64,000 bases of DNA from Chitinophagaceae bacterium (GCA_016713965.1 JADJOC010000009.1:1364001-1428000); one strand, 5' to 3'. Shown: positions 52,122-62,147, numbered from the stretch's first letter. Numbers and translations: made by a program. The notes: generated by a model from the sequence alone, not told the origin.

Positions 52122-55100
52122 TTACTGGCCTTTAAAATGATATTGATATGTTTTAACCACATTTTTATTTTCATCCCTTATTTTGGTTATCCTTCCTAAT
52201 CCATCATATTCATAATAAGCAATACGATTATTCATATCACATTCTGAAGTCTTTCCTTTTACAGGATCGTAAGTGGTACTAACTATTTTTGCATTGGAAG
52301 GGTAAAGTCTTAGTTCATCAATTAAACCTGTACCTGACAATGAAGGACTTTGAGAGCCTTGATTCACTGTATACTCATAATATTTCCAGCCATCTACTAT
52401 CGGCCCCGATTTAGTAAGCGTAACAGTACCAGTTACATTTACATTTCCTGTAGCCCAGAATGAAAGGATATGATTACGGCTAATTACAAGGTTTGAAGAA
52501 ATATTTGCATTAGGTAAGGAATAACAAATATTTCCAGTTATCGTTGTTCCGTTTTTAATACAATTTTGCTGGTTATAAACCCAGTTGCCTTTATTTGTTC
52601 CTTCAAAAGAAGAAAAAGCAATTTCTGTTATTTTAGCATTGGTAGCTGTAGCAGTGATCAGCTTGTTATCATAATCAAATATATTGGAGATGGTTTCGCC
52701 TGCCTTAAAAACTGATTGAATTACATTACTATTGTTATCATAGGTAAATTCTTTTTGCTTAACAAAGTATTGGGCATTTCTAACCAAGCTAAAAGCATTT
52801 TGAGAAAGGATAGTATTATATGGTATTGGTTGCTTGTTTTCTAATTCGTATACGTTAGTTACTTTAATATCTCCATTAAGCAATATAGCATATTCATTTA
52901 TAGAGGCATCAATTAAGAATTCTTGATTTGTAACCGCCTTTTTCAACCAGGTTTCTGTAGAGATAGGAGTTGCAAAAGCATTTTTATTCTTTAATAATTT
53001 TATTCCTTTACTCACTGAAGGGTCATAGTCATTGGCATAATAAGTTTTTGTAATAATTTTATCGCCATTGCTTTTTGTAACAGTACTGATTTTTGGTAAA
53101 TAATGATCATCATACTTTATAGATGAATTGGTTTCTGAAACAATATTTGCTTTACTATATGTTTTCTGTGTTACAGAATCCAGTTGAGTTCTTCCTGTTA
53201 AAGGATAATAGAAATCCCCTGTTAAATCTGAAACAGGAATAGTATATGTAAAGTATTCCCATCTTCCTGAACGCAAATAATTAGGTTCTACCTTATAACT
53301 CTGAAAACTGGCATTATTAAGAGGTGTTTTAATTGTAGTATAATTGTATGTTTTTTCATTGATCAGCTTATTGGTATTATCATAAACCATTTCTTTTTTT
53401 AATTGGTCAAATTCCCAGCCAGCATAACGTTGTTTATCACTATAAGGAAAATTATTACTTGCAATTTCAGCAGCCATATTCACAGGTTTAGAAAACTCCT
53501 GGACAATTTTTCCTGTGCCGCCTGCAAGTGAACTATTGCTTATTTCTACCCTTGATATATGTGTACCAATTGCATTATTATAATTTAATGGATAAAACTG
53601 GTAACTATTATTATGCTCATAATCATAAGGGTCAACCAAGGCAAAAATTCCTTCTATCATTTTTCCTACCACCCAGGCATAGGCAAAAGCAAACGATGCT
53701 CCTACCACAGCACTTCCAACCGTTACACCTTGGGCCATCATGGCTTTTTGAATGGCTCTTTTTGCAACCCTTTGTACAACAGATTTAGTAAACCCTTTAG
53801 CTAAAGCACCTGTCTTGTCAGTTACCATTACTCCACCATAATCATACTTATTCATATCCTTAACTACTTGGATTTCCCTATATATATTATACACAGGAGC
53901 TTCATATCCCCATAAAGAAGGTTTACCATTTCCCTGTATATAAGCATATTTAGTAATGATATCATTGCTATGATTAATGCCGTCATATTGTTTTACTGTA
54001 TTTACTTTTACACCTTCGGTAAGTAGGGTGGACACTTGCTGGTTTATAGTTACTTCTTGTGAGTTTTGCTCATACTCATAAGTCACTTCTCCGCCTGAAG
54101 GGTTTTTTATGGATTTAATTAATCCCAGTTTTGCAGTACCAGGAGAAACATTCCTGTTAGTATTGGCATTTACCATTAAGCTTTTTAATATTTCCTTAGT
54201 TGGCGTGGCCTGGTAAATATCAACTATTGCGCTTTTATTATAATATCCCCAATGATCCTGGGCAAAGCAATCAGTCGGAGGAACAATTTCTTTTGGGTTT
54301 ACAGAATCGCTACCTGTATTATAAGTAAATTGATATGGAGGTTCAGATGAGCCATCTGCTGCTTGCTTTTTTACTGATGTTAAACATAACCTTAAAAATT
54401 TCTTGTCAGCTTCACTAAATGGTAAATTCGTATAGTCTTTAATTTCTTTTTTATAAAAATAACCATGGGTAAATACAAACTGATTGATCAGATCATTTTT
54501 ATATTTTATAGCCACTCCACTAATACGATCTTCCCCAGCTAAATCTTGTCGCAAAACAGGATCATAATTTATTTCTGCTGTATGACCATCAGGAAAATTG
54601 ATTGATTTAATTTTTTTTATATTTCCTTTAATACGTGATTCATGGATATTAACATTCTCAACATTTTCATGTTGCATTAACTGGTAACTTGGAGTCCTTC
54701 CAGCCTTATAATCTATATTTTTATCTTCGTAATTAAACTTTATAGCCTCACCTGTAAAAGGGTTTTTTATTTCAGTAAGGCTCCATTGATCGACTGTATA
54801 AAAACCTGTTGCTTCATCACCTGTAGTTGTCAAAGAAAATTTTCCGTTTTGGCTTGATACTTCTTTTGGCTTTAATACTTCTGACAAGCTCATAGCACTA
54901 AAAGTATAAATCAAGCCTGTTTCATCAGTAACCTTAAAGCTGTTTATTCTTGTCCTTATTTTTGAAGCAGTCATGTCAGATTCAAACTTTTCAATTTTTA
55001 ATTTAGAATCTGATATGGTGACTATTTGTCCATTCTTACCTATTACAAATTGACCTGTTCTACCATTAATATTAAATAAAAATACATCTTGTTGCCTGTC

Positions 55101-55661
55101 GGTTAAAGCTCTTCTGCTTAATTTCCACCTTTTATCCATACTCCCTTTAAACCTGGGGATGAAGCCTAGCTCCCTGGGAGCTGAACCTTTTAAAGCAGGG
55201 TCTTCTGATAAACCTATAGGAAATTCAGAATATATGAATCCATTAGGGTAATAATTATCTATATAATCACGGGAATAGCAATCTCCAGGAGCTTGGAAAG
55301 ATTGATAATTTTCTGTCCAAGCAGCAATATTCTGATTAAACGCCCTGATATTATTATTAGGGATAATTGGGAACTTTACAGTAGAATTTTGATCATCTGG
55401 TTCGCCATTTTGTTTTCTTACAATTGCTCCGCCGCAAGCTAATTCCCAGCCTTGCCCAACATTAGAAGGCAAATCATTAACTTTTAATCCGCTACCAGAA
55501 GAGTAGTTAAGAATAATTTGGTGGCTTAATCCACTCTTTCCATCAGCAAAACTAAAAACTGGAATATCAAACTCTGCACTTCCTGTTTGTACATTTACCT
55601 GGGAAAAAGCAGTAATGTTTAAGAAACCACTAAATAAAATAAAAGTAAATTTTTTCATCAT
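52122..55661 (-). CDS. SpvB-like YD-repeat protein, partner of the Rhs protein
   Basis: About 1179 aa from the ATG pair at 55661/55658, giving the signal peptide MKKFTFILFSGFLNITAFSQ. The N-terminal region has GSAEFDIPVFSFADGKSGLS and SGLKVNDLPSNVGQGWELA, typical of SpvB/Rhs-associated N-termini in Bacteroidota. The rest is beta-rich with YD-repeat elements ending YYEYDGLGRITKIRDENKN. There is no variable tip. It lies 43 bases upstream of the DUF6443/Rhs gene and probably forms part of the same shell, much as TcB does for TcC. Confidence 0.7.
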   Translation of the reverse strand: MMKKFTFILFSGFLNITAFSQVNVQTGSAEFDIPVFSFADGKSGLSHQIILNYSSGSGLKVNDLPSNVGQGWELACGGAIVRKQNGEPDDQNSTVKFPIIPNNNIRAFNQNIAAWTENYQSFQAPGDCYSRDYIDNYYPNGFIYSEFPIGLSEDPALKGSAPRELGFIPRFKGSMDKRWKLSRRALTDRQQDVFLFNINGRTGQFVIGKNGQIVTISDSKLKIEKFESDMTASKIRTRINSFKVTDETGLIYTFSAMSLSEVLKPKEVSSQNGKFSLTTTGDEATGFYTVDQWSLTEIKNPFTGEAIKFNYEDKNIDYKAGRTPSYQLMQHENVENVNIHESRIKGNIKKIKSINFPDGHTAEINYDPVLRQDLAGEDRISGVAIKYKNDLINQFVFTHGYFYKKEIKDYTNLPFSEADKKFLRLCLTSVKKQAADGSSEPPYQFTYNTGSDSVNPKEIVPPTDCFAQDHWGYYNKSAIVDIYQATPTKEILKSLMVNANTNRNVSPGTAKLGLIKSIKNPSGGEVTYEYEQNSQEVTINQQVSTLLTEGVKVNTVKQYDGINHSNDIITKYAYIQGNGKPSLWGYEAPVYNIYREIQVVKDMNKYDYGGVMVTDKTGALAKGFTKSVVQRVAKRAIQKAMMAQGVTVGSAVVGASFAFAYAWVVGKMIEGIFALVDPYDYEHNNSYQFYPLNYNNAIGTHISRVEISNSSLAGGTGKIVQEFSKPVNMAAEIASNNFPYSDKQRYAGWEFDQLKKEMVYDNTNKLINEKTYNYTTIKTPLNNASFQSYKVEPNYLRSGRWEYFTYTIPVSDLTGDFYYPLTGRTQLDSVTQKTYSKANIVSETNSSIKYDDHYLPKISTVTKSNGDKIITKTYYANDYDPSVSKGIKLLKNKNAFATPISTETWLKKAVTNQEFLIDASINEYAILLNGDIKVTNVYELENKQPIPYNTILSQNAFSLVRNAQYFVKQKEFTYDNNSNVIQSVFKAGETISNIFDYDNKLITATATNAKITEIAFSSFEGTNKGNWVYNQQNCIKNGTTITGNICYSLPNANISSNLVISRNHILSFWATGNVNVTGTVTLTKSGPIVDGWKYYEYTVNQGSQSPSLSGTGLIDELRLYPSNAKIVSTTYDPVKGKTSECDMNNRIAYYEYDGLGRITKIRDENKNVVKTYQYHFKGQ

Positions 55662-55668
55662 TATATTA

Positions 55669-57108
55669 TTATTTATACCACCAAATACGAAAAACAATTG
55701 GTGAAGTTTTTGGTATGGAAGAGTTATTTAAAAAGTTATACAATATCTGCGCTTTACCTTTTGCCTTTTTAGTAAGTTGATATTTTCGGCTAACGCCTAA
55801 TAACCCGCTGGCAGACCAAGCAGAATAATCCTGTAATTGTATTACATTTTTTATCCTTGAAAAATAAGTTTGTTCATAACCACCAGATACAAAAAATTGC
55901 CCTTTCAGTTTGACATCCAGGTAAGAGCGGAGTGATACTCCCTCTGAAGTGAATTGGATATTCCGTATATCTTTACCCAATCCTATTTTATACCCAGCAC
56001 CAATCCCAAACATTTTATTATCTGATAACTTATAACCCAGCGTAAAAGCTATATCGCCAGTAGTCGGAAAATAGTTGGCTGATTTTTCGAATTGTATATT
56101 TCCCCCGTATTCCAGGCGTTCTTTAAATCGTTTAGTTTTTTGAGAATTAGGTTTAAAGGTTGAAGGTATTTCACCATCACCTCCGACATTACTGATTTTT
56201 TCTTTTAGCTTGTTTAGCTGACTATTGGCAAGCTGTAATTGTTGTGTAATTATTTGACTGGCATTAGGACCACCTGCTGCTACACCTGATTGTATATTTT
56301 GCTGTACATTGACCCTTGACTGAATGCCTTGCAACAACTCTGTTTGTGTAAGAGTTGGTATATTGCTATTTTGATTAAAAATGGAGCTTAGCCAGGAGTT
56401 TTGAACAATAAATTTTTTGAATGCAGGTATCTTATATAAAAGAACCATTGCTTTTTGCTCCAATCTTTTTCTATCTTTTAAAATGTTTTTATACTCATTT
56501 ATGTATTGAGAATAGTAATAAACATTTTTATCCAATTTTTTCAATTGCTTTATCATTCCGAATCTTTCCAGTTGTTGCTTTAATATCTCCCGCCTTTCCC
56601 GCAGATATTTTTTTATCTCTTCAGCTTTTTGAAATTTATCTTCAAGAATATTTATTTTATCAGCAGTAGCTTTGAGCTTGTCTTGAATAAGCTTAGACTT
56701 GCTGATAATATTATCCTGTTGCAGGAATTTAAAGGTTGATTTTAGAGTATCCAGGTAAGCATTGTATTCTCCATTAAATTTATCTACAGCTTTATCAGGT
56801 AAGGCAGTGAAGTCGCCTTGTAACTGGTTAATTTTTTCAGTAGTAAATGCAAATAACTCTTTTGCCGTAGAATCTTTTTGAATTAATTTTCTTTTAAGCT
56901 TTGCTTCCTGGCGTTCAAACTTTTTAAGTGCCTTTAAGGTTTGTTTGGATAATTTTTTATCAATATTATCTACTTTATCAACTATTTGCGAAATATACTT
57001 TTCAGGTAATTGTTTAGTGACTGCTATAATGCTATCGCTATGCTGTGCCTGAGAAATACATACACTAAGTATAAGTACTAATAATAAGTAAGCTTTGGTA
57101 AAAAGCAT
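55669..57108 (-). CDS. Coiled-coil outer-membrane beta-barrel protein
   Basis: 479 aa. Signal peptide (MLFTKAYLLLVLILSVCISQAQ), then a long charged coiled coil (residues about 30-240) and a Gln/Asn-rich linker. A C-terminal domain of amphipathic strands (GDIAFTLGYKLSDNKMFGIG, FFVSGGYEQTYF) ends in an aromatic residue pattern (IVFRIWWYK), as in small beta-barrels. It is the first gene of the Rhs operon, 7 bases before the next start, so it may anchor or export the YD-repeat proteins. No named family. Confidence 0.6.
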   Translation of the reverse strand: MLFTKAYLLLVLILSVCISQAQHSDSIIAVTKQLPEKYISQIVDKVDNIDKKLSKQTLKALKKFERQEAKLKRKLIQKDSTAKELFAFTTEKINQLQGDFTALPDKAVDKFNGEYNAYLDTLKSTFKFLQQDNIISKSKLIQDKLKATADKINILEDKFQKAEEIKKYLRERREILKQQLERFGMIKQLKKLDKNVYYYSQYINEYKNILKDRKRLEQKAMVLLYKIPAFKKFIVQNSWLSSIFNQNSNIPTLTQTELLQGIQSRVNVQQNIQSGVAAGGPNASQIITQQLQLANSQLNKLKEKISNVGGDGEIPSTFKPNSQKTKRFKERLEYGGNIQFEKSANYFPTTGDIAFTLGYKLSDNKMFGIGAGYKIGLGKDIRNIQFTSEGVSLRSYLDVKLKGQFFVSGGYEQTYFSRIKNVIQLQDYSAWSASGLLGVSRKYQLTKKAKGKAQILYNFLNNSSIPKTSPIVFRIWWYK

Positions 57109-57120
57109 AATTTCAGGTGC

Positions 57121-57213
57121 TTATTTTTTACTGGTGGCAAATGTCAACTTTTCTTTTTTAATGGCAATGGGAAAAACACCATAAAATTCTGTTGTTTTTC
57201 TTCTCGTAGTCAT
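57121..57213 (-). CDS. Possible 30-aa peptide with KTTEF motif
   Basis: ATG 57213 opens MTTRRKTTEFYGVFPIAIKK and ends 12 bases before the barrel-protein start. A similar peptide, KTTEFKEVFLPEI, is encoded at 60061-60117 before a chromosomal gene pair. Two related short frames in intergenic DNA suggest real small peptides or relics of one gene family. Confidence 0.3.
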   Translation of the reverse strand: MTTRRKTTEFYGVFPIAIKKEKLTFATSKK

Positions 57214-57628
57214 TTAAGCATCTTTAAGTATATAAACCATTGATTATAAGAGGTAGAAAAGATATATTTCCATATACTTGATAAATATTTATATATGAAT
57301 TGTTATTTAATTTTCTTTTACTTCTGATTTAGCTTGCTGGTATTGTTGTGTTGTGTGTGTAAGCTCCCCTGAAAATAGTAAACGGAAACATAAAAATAGA
57401 TTTTTTAGAAAATTATGTTTCCAAAGAAGGGAATAAATATGATTAGCAAGTAGTTTTTATGAAATTGTAACCTGTAATATATGAATTATATTAAGCTATA
57501 TTAAAAGACTATTTGATGTCAAGTAATGTTTATATTATAAGCGAAGGTTATTCGTATTTAAAAATTCTTCTAAAGCTTCTGTAAACCTTATTTTATTATT
57601 AAATTTTAGGTAATCTTCATGCTCTCGT
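57214..57628. other. AT-rich intergenic region, no gene seen
   Basis: About 415 bases between the Rhs operon and the integrase-linked gene. No frame over 30 codons looks coding, and no clear hairpin or tRNA was seen. It must hold the Rhs operon promoter, but I could not place a convincing TAnnTTTG box. Confidence 0.5.
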
Positions 57629-58417
57629 TCAAGTCTTTTTTCTTAAATAAGTATACAAAATTTTCGGTTCTTTAAACTTCGAATATAGTAAAGTTGCTGC
57701 TTCGAGTAATCTAAATACTATAACTAGCTGATCGCTAGAGTAACTACAATCAATAAATTGTATAAAATTATCTTCATCTCCTTCTATTTTAATATACTTT
57801 AATAAGTCTGAAGCTGTTATATTTATAAATGATTTACAGGCCTTGTGATAATCAGGTTCTTCAAATAATATCTCCTTTATTTCTTCGTCTTTTTCATCGA
57901 AATTAATTTCATCGAAAAAACCATCAATTTGTTCAATAAAAATCCTACTGATATAACCTATAGTTGCAGAGCTATCAAGTATAAATGTATCTTCTTTAAT
58001 ATTTGTTTGAAATTTTATTTTTGATATATTTTTTGCAGCGATTTTTTTTAAGCCTTGTAACTCTTTTATCACCTTATATTTTGTTTCAAAATTTTCAGCA
58101 TTAAGTCTGCTTAAATAAACTTGATAATAACATGCTTTAAGATGCAGGCAGATTTCATTTAATCTCTCTGAATTATTATTTTCTTCTAAGATAATTTTTA
58201 CTTTTTCATAAATATTTTTATCTATACAATAGTAATGTTCACTAAATTTTTCTAATCTTTTTTCCTGAGCAAGTATTGATTTAAAATGAATTCTTGGTAG
58301 TTGGACTATTTCTTTTTCTATATTAAGACTTGTTAAATAATTCTTTAATTCTATACTATTTTCATCTACTTGTTTGTCTATGTTAGCTAATAAAAACTTT
58401 AAAGATTCTTTTTTCAT
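57629..58417 (-). CDS. Integrase-linked protein, function unknown
   Basis: 262 aa, helical, Lys/Glu/Ile-rich, with a DSSATIGYISRIFIEQIDG stretch in the middle and no signal peptide or known motif. It follows the integrase by four bases and is therefore co-transcribed. Proteins in this place may modulate recombination or be cargo. Confidence 0.5.
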   Translation of the reverse strand: MKKESLKFLLANIDKQVDENSIELKNYLTSLNIEKEIVQLPRIHFKSILAQEKRLEKFSEHYYCIDKNIYEKVKIILEENNNSERLNEICLHLKACYYQVYLSRLNAENFETKYKVIKELQGLKKIAAKNISKIKFQTNIKEDTFILDSSATIGYISRIFIEQIDGFFDEINFDEKDEEIKEILFEEPDYHKACKSFINITASDLLKYIKIEGDEDNFIQFIDCSYSSDQLVIVFRLLEAATLLYSKFKEPKILYTYLRKKT

Positions 58418-58421
58418 TTTA

Positions 58422-59621
58422 TTATAGGTTTAATTTATCCATTTCAGCATCTACTTTTTGATTAAGCACTTTGGCATAAATCTGAGTTTCCCTAATATTA
58501 CTGTGCTTTAAAATGTTCTGTAAAACTTCCAAGCTCATTCCTTGTTGTAAAGCATTTGTAGCAAAACTATGCCGCAATAAATGAGTAGAAAGCCGCTTAT
58601 TTATGCCACATTTAGTTGCTATAGTTTTTAATGCTTTATTTATTACCGCTGTACAACTAGAAATTATTGCATCAACTTTTATCAAGTCATTTGTATTAAA
58701 ATCGTTAGGCAAATAACCAAAAATAAATTCATTTTCCAATGGTATATATTTTTCTATAATCTGTATGGCTTTTGATGTTAATTTATGGCTCGTTTGTTTG
58801 CCTGTTTTCCTTATAGTTAGGTGAACCCTATTTTCTATAATGTTTTCCCACTTTAAAAGCAATACATCAGATATTCTTAGCCCGCCTGAATAGTACTGAA
58901 ATAGAATAATATCCTTAGCCTTTTGTATATATGGAATATGTGAGCAATCCAGTTGTTCTATTAACCCTATTTCCTCTGGTACTAAAAATCCCCTTTCACT
59001 AGTTGTTTTTAAAAACTTGAAGTTTAAAAAGGGATTAGTGTTAATTTGTATGTACTCCATCCTTTGTGCATATAAGAAAACCGTTTTGATAAATTTAAGG
59101 TCTTTATTAGCAGTAGAAGCCTTATTTTTTAATCTTTCCATAATGTCCCTTTGATAGTTGATTAAAGTTTTAAAATCAATATCCTGAAAAGTAAAATTTT
59201 CACTTTGCATATACTCACAGAATTTCTTGATAATAGAACCTACTTTATCACTTGTACCAATTTTGCCTTCAATTTTATACTTATTTTGTAGCTCTTTTGC
59301 AACTAGACTAAAATTAGTAGCATCTTGCCCTAAAATCTTTCTTTTAATGCCTCTAAGCCCAATGCTTAAGTCTTCGTTTTCGATAGCTAAAACGTTGTTG
59401 GAATATTCTAACTCTAATTGCTTTAGATAATTATTAAACCTTGCAGAGTTTGGGTGACTAGGTTTTACTTTTCCTTTATCTTTATCCCAATCGTTTAAGT
59501 TTACCGTTTGGTTAGTGCTTTTATAAAATACTTTCCTGTTTTTTATAACACGAATATAAATAGGATATTTGCCATCCCTATTTGGTCTTTTCCATAATAC
59601 TAATTGTAATGTAGCTGCCAT
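58422..59621 (-). CDS. int: Tyrosine recombinase (integrase) of the tRNA-Arg element
   Basis: 399 aa. The N-terminal arm-binding region (residues 1-50, IYIRVIKNRKVFYKST) and core-binding SAM-like domain (about 105-200) precede a catalytic domain with R249, K272, H347-x-x-R350, H373 and nucleophile Y382. All catalytic residues are present. The gene lies 170 bases inside the right attachment core and points away from it, the usual layout for site-specific elements that target tRNA genes. Confidence 0.92.
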   Translation of the reverse strand: MAATLQLVLWKRPNRDGKYPIYIRVIKNRKVFYKSTNQTVNLNDWDKDKGKVKPSHPNSARFNNYLKQLELEYSNNVLAIENEDLSIGLRGIKRKILGQDATNFSLVAKELQNKYKIEGKIGTSDKVGSIIKKFCEYMQSENFTFQDIDFKTLINYQRDIMERLKNKASTANKDLKFIKTVFLYAQRMEYIQINTNPFLNFKFLKTTSERGFLVPEEIGLIEQLDCSHIPYIQKAKDIILFQYYSGGLRISDVLLLKWENIIENRVHLTIRKTGKQTSHKLTSKAIQIIEKYIPLENEFIFGYLPNDFNTNDLIKVDAIISSCTAVINKALKTIATKCGINKRLSTHLLRHSFATNALQQGMSLEVLQNILKHSNIRETQIYAKVLNQKVDAEMDKLNL

Positions 59622-59663
59622 TTTTTTTTATTGCAAAGTTACTATCACAACATAGCGTTTGCC

Positions 59664-59679
59664 AAAACAATGCTAAAAC
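59664..59679 (+). repeat. Integrase arm-site candidate, right copy
   Basis: AAAACAATGCTAAAAC, immediately followed by another AATG, between the integrase start and the right core. It is an exact copy of 40022-40037. Position in the integrase promoter region would also let Int regulate its own gene. Confidence 0.55.
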
Positions 59680-59793
59680 AATGTTTACTTTCTAACTCCT
59701 TCTATTTACTTTTAATTCTCATAGTGATAAGGCTAAATGTAGATCAGTAGGGCATTACAGGGAAATAGAAAGAATTAGGTGGAAATTAAAGCG

Positions 59794-59809
59794 ATCCTAA
59801 CGCGGTCAC
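59794..59809 (+). other. Right attachment core (tRNA-Arg 3' end)
   Basis: ATCCTAACGCGGTCAC is identical to 39947-39962. Upstream sequence differs from tRNA-Arg, so this is the element's own end joined to the chromosomal remainder. The 19.86-kb interval between the two cores is the mobile unit. Confidence 0.75.
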
Positions 59810-59818
59810 TTGATAGAT

Positions 59819-59849
59819 AAGCACTTACAAAATTTTTGTAGGTGCTTTT
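59819..59849 (+). terminator. Native tRNA-Arg terminator
   Basis: AAGCACTTACAAAA pairs with TTTTTGTAGGTGCTT around almost no loop, followed by T5. It directly follows the right core, so it was probably the terminator of the intact tRNA-Arg gene before integration. From here to 60172 only the short KTTEF frame is seen. Confidence 0.65.
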
Positions 59850-60060
59850 TGTATTTAAAATTTCTTCGAAATATACCATTTGCCGACTCAATGAAAATTT
59901 ATTTTGTAATACAGGTGTTATTCTGATTTGTAAAACACAAACCTGGCGATGTAAGTATTCTTGAATAATTTATAATATTTTTTATTTCAATGCAGCAACT
60001 ATATCTCAGAAGTAAGCAATATGTAAATAAGCAGGATTGTAGTAATAAATATTTTAAACA

Positions 60061-60117
60061 TTACCGCAAAATAATTTCCGGAAGAAAAACCTCCTTAAAT
60101 TCTGTTGTTTTTCCCAT
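60061..60117 (-). CDS. Possible 18-aa KTTEF peptide
   Basis: ATG 60117 gives MGKTTEFKEVFLPEIILR. It shares KTTEF, VF and a P-x-I pattern with the 30-aa frame at 57121-57213. It is divergent from the DUF3857 gene. Very short; kept only because of the resemblance. Confidence 0.25.
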   Translation of the reverse strand: MGKTTEFKEVFLPEIILR

Positions 60118-60172
60118 TGTTATGCAAATTTAGCCATGCACCTTTGTCATAAATAAAAATACCAGCTAGTTT

Positions 60173-62136
60173 ATGAAATTTTTTAACCTTATACTTTTAT
60201 TATTGTTGCTAAGTAATAACCTGTTTGCTCAAAAAGAAATTCCCTCTTATGGGAAAATTGACCAGCCTGATTTTGCAATCACACAATGCGATTTTGATAA
60301 AGATGCCCCTGCCTATATATTATTACAAACAGGAGAAGTCTCATACCTGCGGGGTAATAAATACGATTTTAGAATACAAACTCAAAAAAGGGTACGTATC
60401 AAAATTTTAAAGCCAAACGGGATAGAAAATGCTAATATAAAATTGAAATTTTACAGTAAAGATGATTTTGAAACCATCGAAGATGTAAAAGGGATTACCT
60501 ACAATATTGATGATAAAGGAACAGTTACCAGCACTAAACTGGAAAGCAAAAATATTTATACTCAAAAACTAGATAATAAATATTCACAGGTGGTTTTTAC
60601 AATGCCGGATATAAAAGTAGGCAGTGTATTTGAATTTAAATACAATCTATTAAGAGAAAGTGAAATACAGTTAGATAACTGGTATTTTCAGGAGGAACTT
60701 CCTATAAGAATAAGCCGGTACAACATTAACATTCCCGAATTTTATGAATTTACTACCCAGTCATTCTGTTATTTGCCTTTGGATAAAAAAGAAGTTGAAC
60801 GTAATGAGAGCATGAGCCTCAATAGCGGGTTGCTGAAATATAAAGTAGCGGATAAAACATTTACCATGAGAAATATTCCGGGAGTGCATTATGAACCTTA
60901 TATGACCACACCTAAGGATTATATGCAGCGGATTGAGTTTCAATTATCGGCTTTTGTAAATGGGATTGAAAGAAAACAGATCAACAATACCTGGGATAAA
61001 TTGATTGCAGCTTTAAAAGAAGACGAAGAGTTTGGCAGGCAGTTGAAAAAGAATTTGGCAAATACAGATGCTTTAAAAACTAAAATAAATACACTTACCA
61101 CTTCAACAGCCAAAATGAATGAAGTGTATAACTATGTAAGAAACAACATGCAATTTAATGATGTTTATAATTTCTGGAGTTCAGATGGAATAAAAAATGC
61201 CTGGAATAAACATACAGGAACAAGCGGCGACATCAATCTTATCCTGATTAACTTATTAAAAGATGCCGGGTAGAAGTATACCCTTTATTGGTTAGCAGCA
61301 GGGATCATGGTATTATTAATATGGCTTATCCTTTTATTAACCAGTTCAATAATGTATTGGCTTATGTAATTGCAGATGGGCAAACATTTATTTTGGATGG
61401 TGCTGATAAATTTAATGCCGCTAAAATGATACCATTTGATTATCTTAATACCAGTGGGTTTTTAATAAAGCATGAACATGGCGAATGGATAAATATTGAA
61501 ACCAGTAAACACAGCTACAAACATACGGCAGTTGTGGATGCAGCTATAAATGAAGCCGGTATTTTAAAAGGTAATGCCTACATTAAATCTTATAATTATG
61601 CACGGAATACCCGGCAACAGAAGTGGCAGGATAATAAAGAAAAATTTAATGAATATTTTACCACAGAAAATTATCCGGATTTAAAAATATCTAATCTCGA
61701 AGCAAAAAATGCAGATATAGACTCCTTTCCGCTGGAACAGGATTTTAATTTTGAGGCACCTGTCAATTCTTCAGGTGAGTATAAATATTTTACAACAAAT
61801 TTATTTTTAACTTTTGACAAGAACCCGTTCACTTCGGATAGCAGGTCCTCTGATATTGACTTTGGATATTTGCAGGAATACCAGTTATGGGGAAAGTTTA
61901 AAATCCCTGATGGGTATGCTTTTGAAGAGTTGCCTAAAAATATTACTATGATATTACCTGATACCAGCATGATCGTTAAAAGAGTTATCAGTACAGCTGG
62001 TAGTGTGGCTAATATTAGTGTATCAATTGAGATAAAAAAAGCAAATTATTTGATAGACGAATATTTTGATATAAAGGAATTCTATAAAAGATTATTCGAC
62101 CTTTTAAATGAACAAATTGTAATAAAGAAAAAATAG
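60173..62136 (+). CDS. DUF3857/transglutaminase-like protein, active Cys absent, one base missing
   Basis: Frames 60173-61273 and 61288-62136 join at GGG 61268-61270 if one base is restored, giving 654 aa with ...LLKDAG VEVYPLLVSSRDHG.... Signal peptide (MKFFNLILLLLLLSNNLFAQ), DUF3857 beta domain (about residues 50-230), then a transglutaminase-like domain. The usual Cys site reads GTSGDINLILINLL, so the nucleophile is lost and it is probably a non-catalytic binding protein in the periplasm. It is chromosomal, outside the attachment core. Confidence 0.7.
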
Positions 62137-62147
62137 TTTATACTCAT

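Noticed and set aside
52078..52174. Upstream extension of the large Rhs gene to 52174
   Set aside because: The extra 32 residues would precede a perfect signal peptide and overlap the upstream gene's end; ATG 52078 is the better start.
1..59809. Whole region as a single prophage using the integrase at 58.4 kb
   Set aside because: Possible, but the 16-bp core and arm-like repeats at 39.95-40.04 kb define a separate unit, and no phage structural gene lies right of 39.8 kb.
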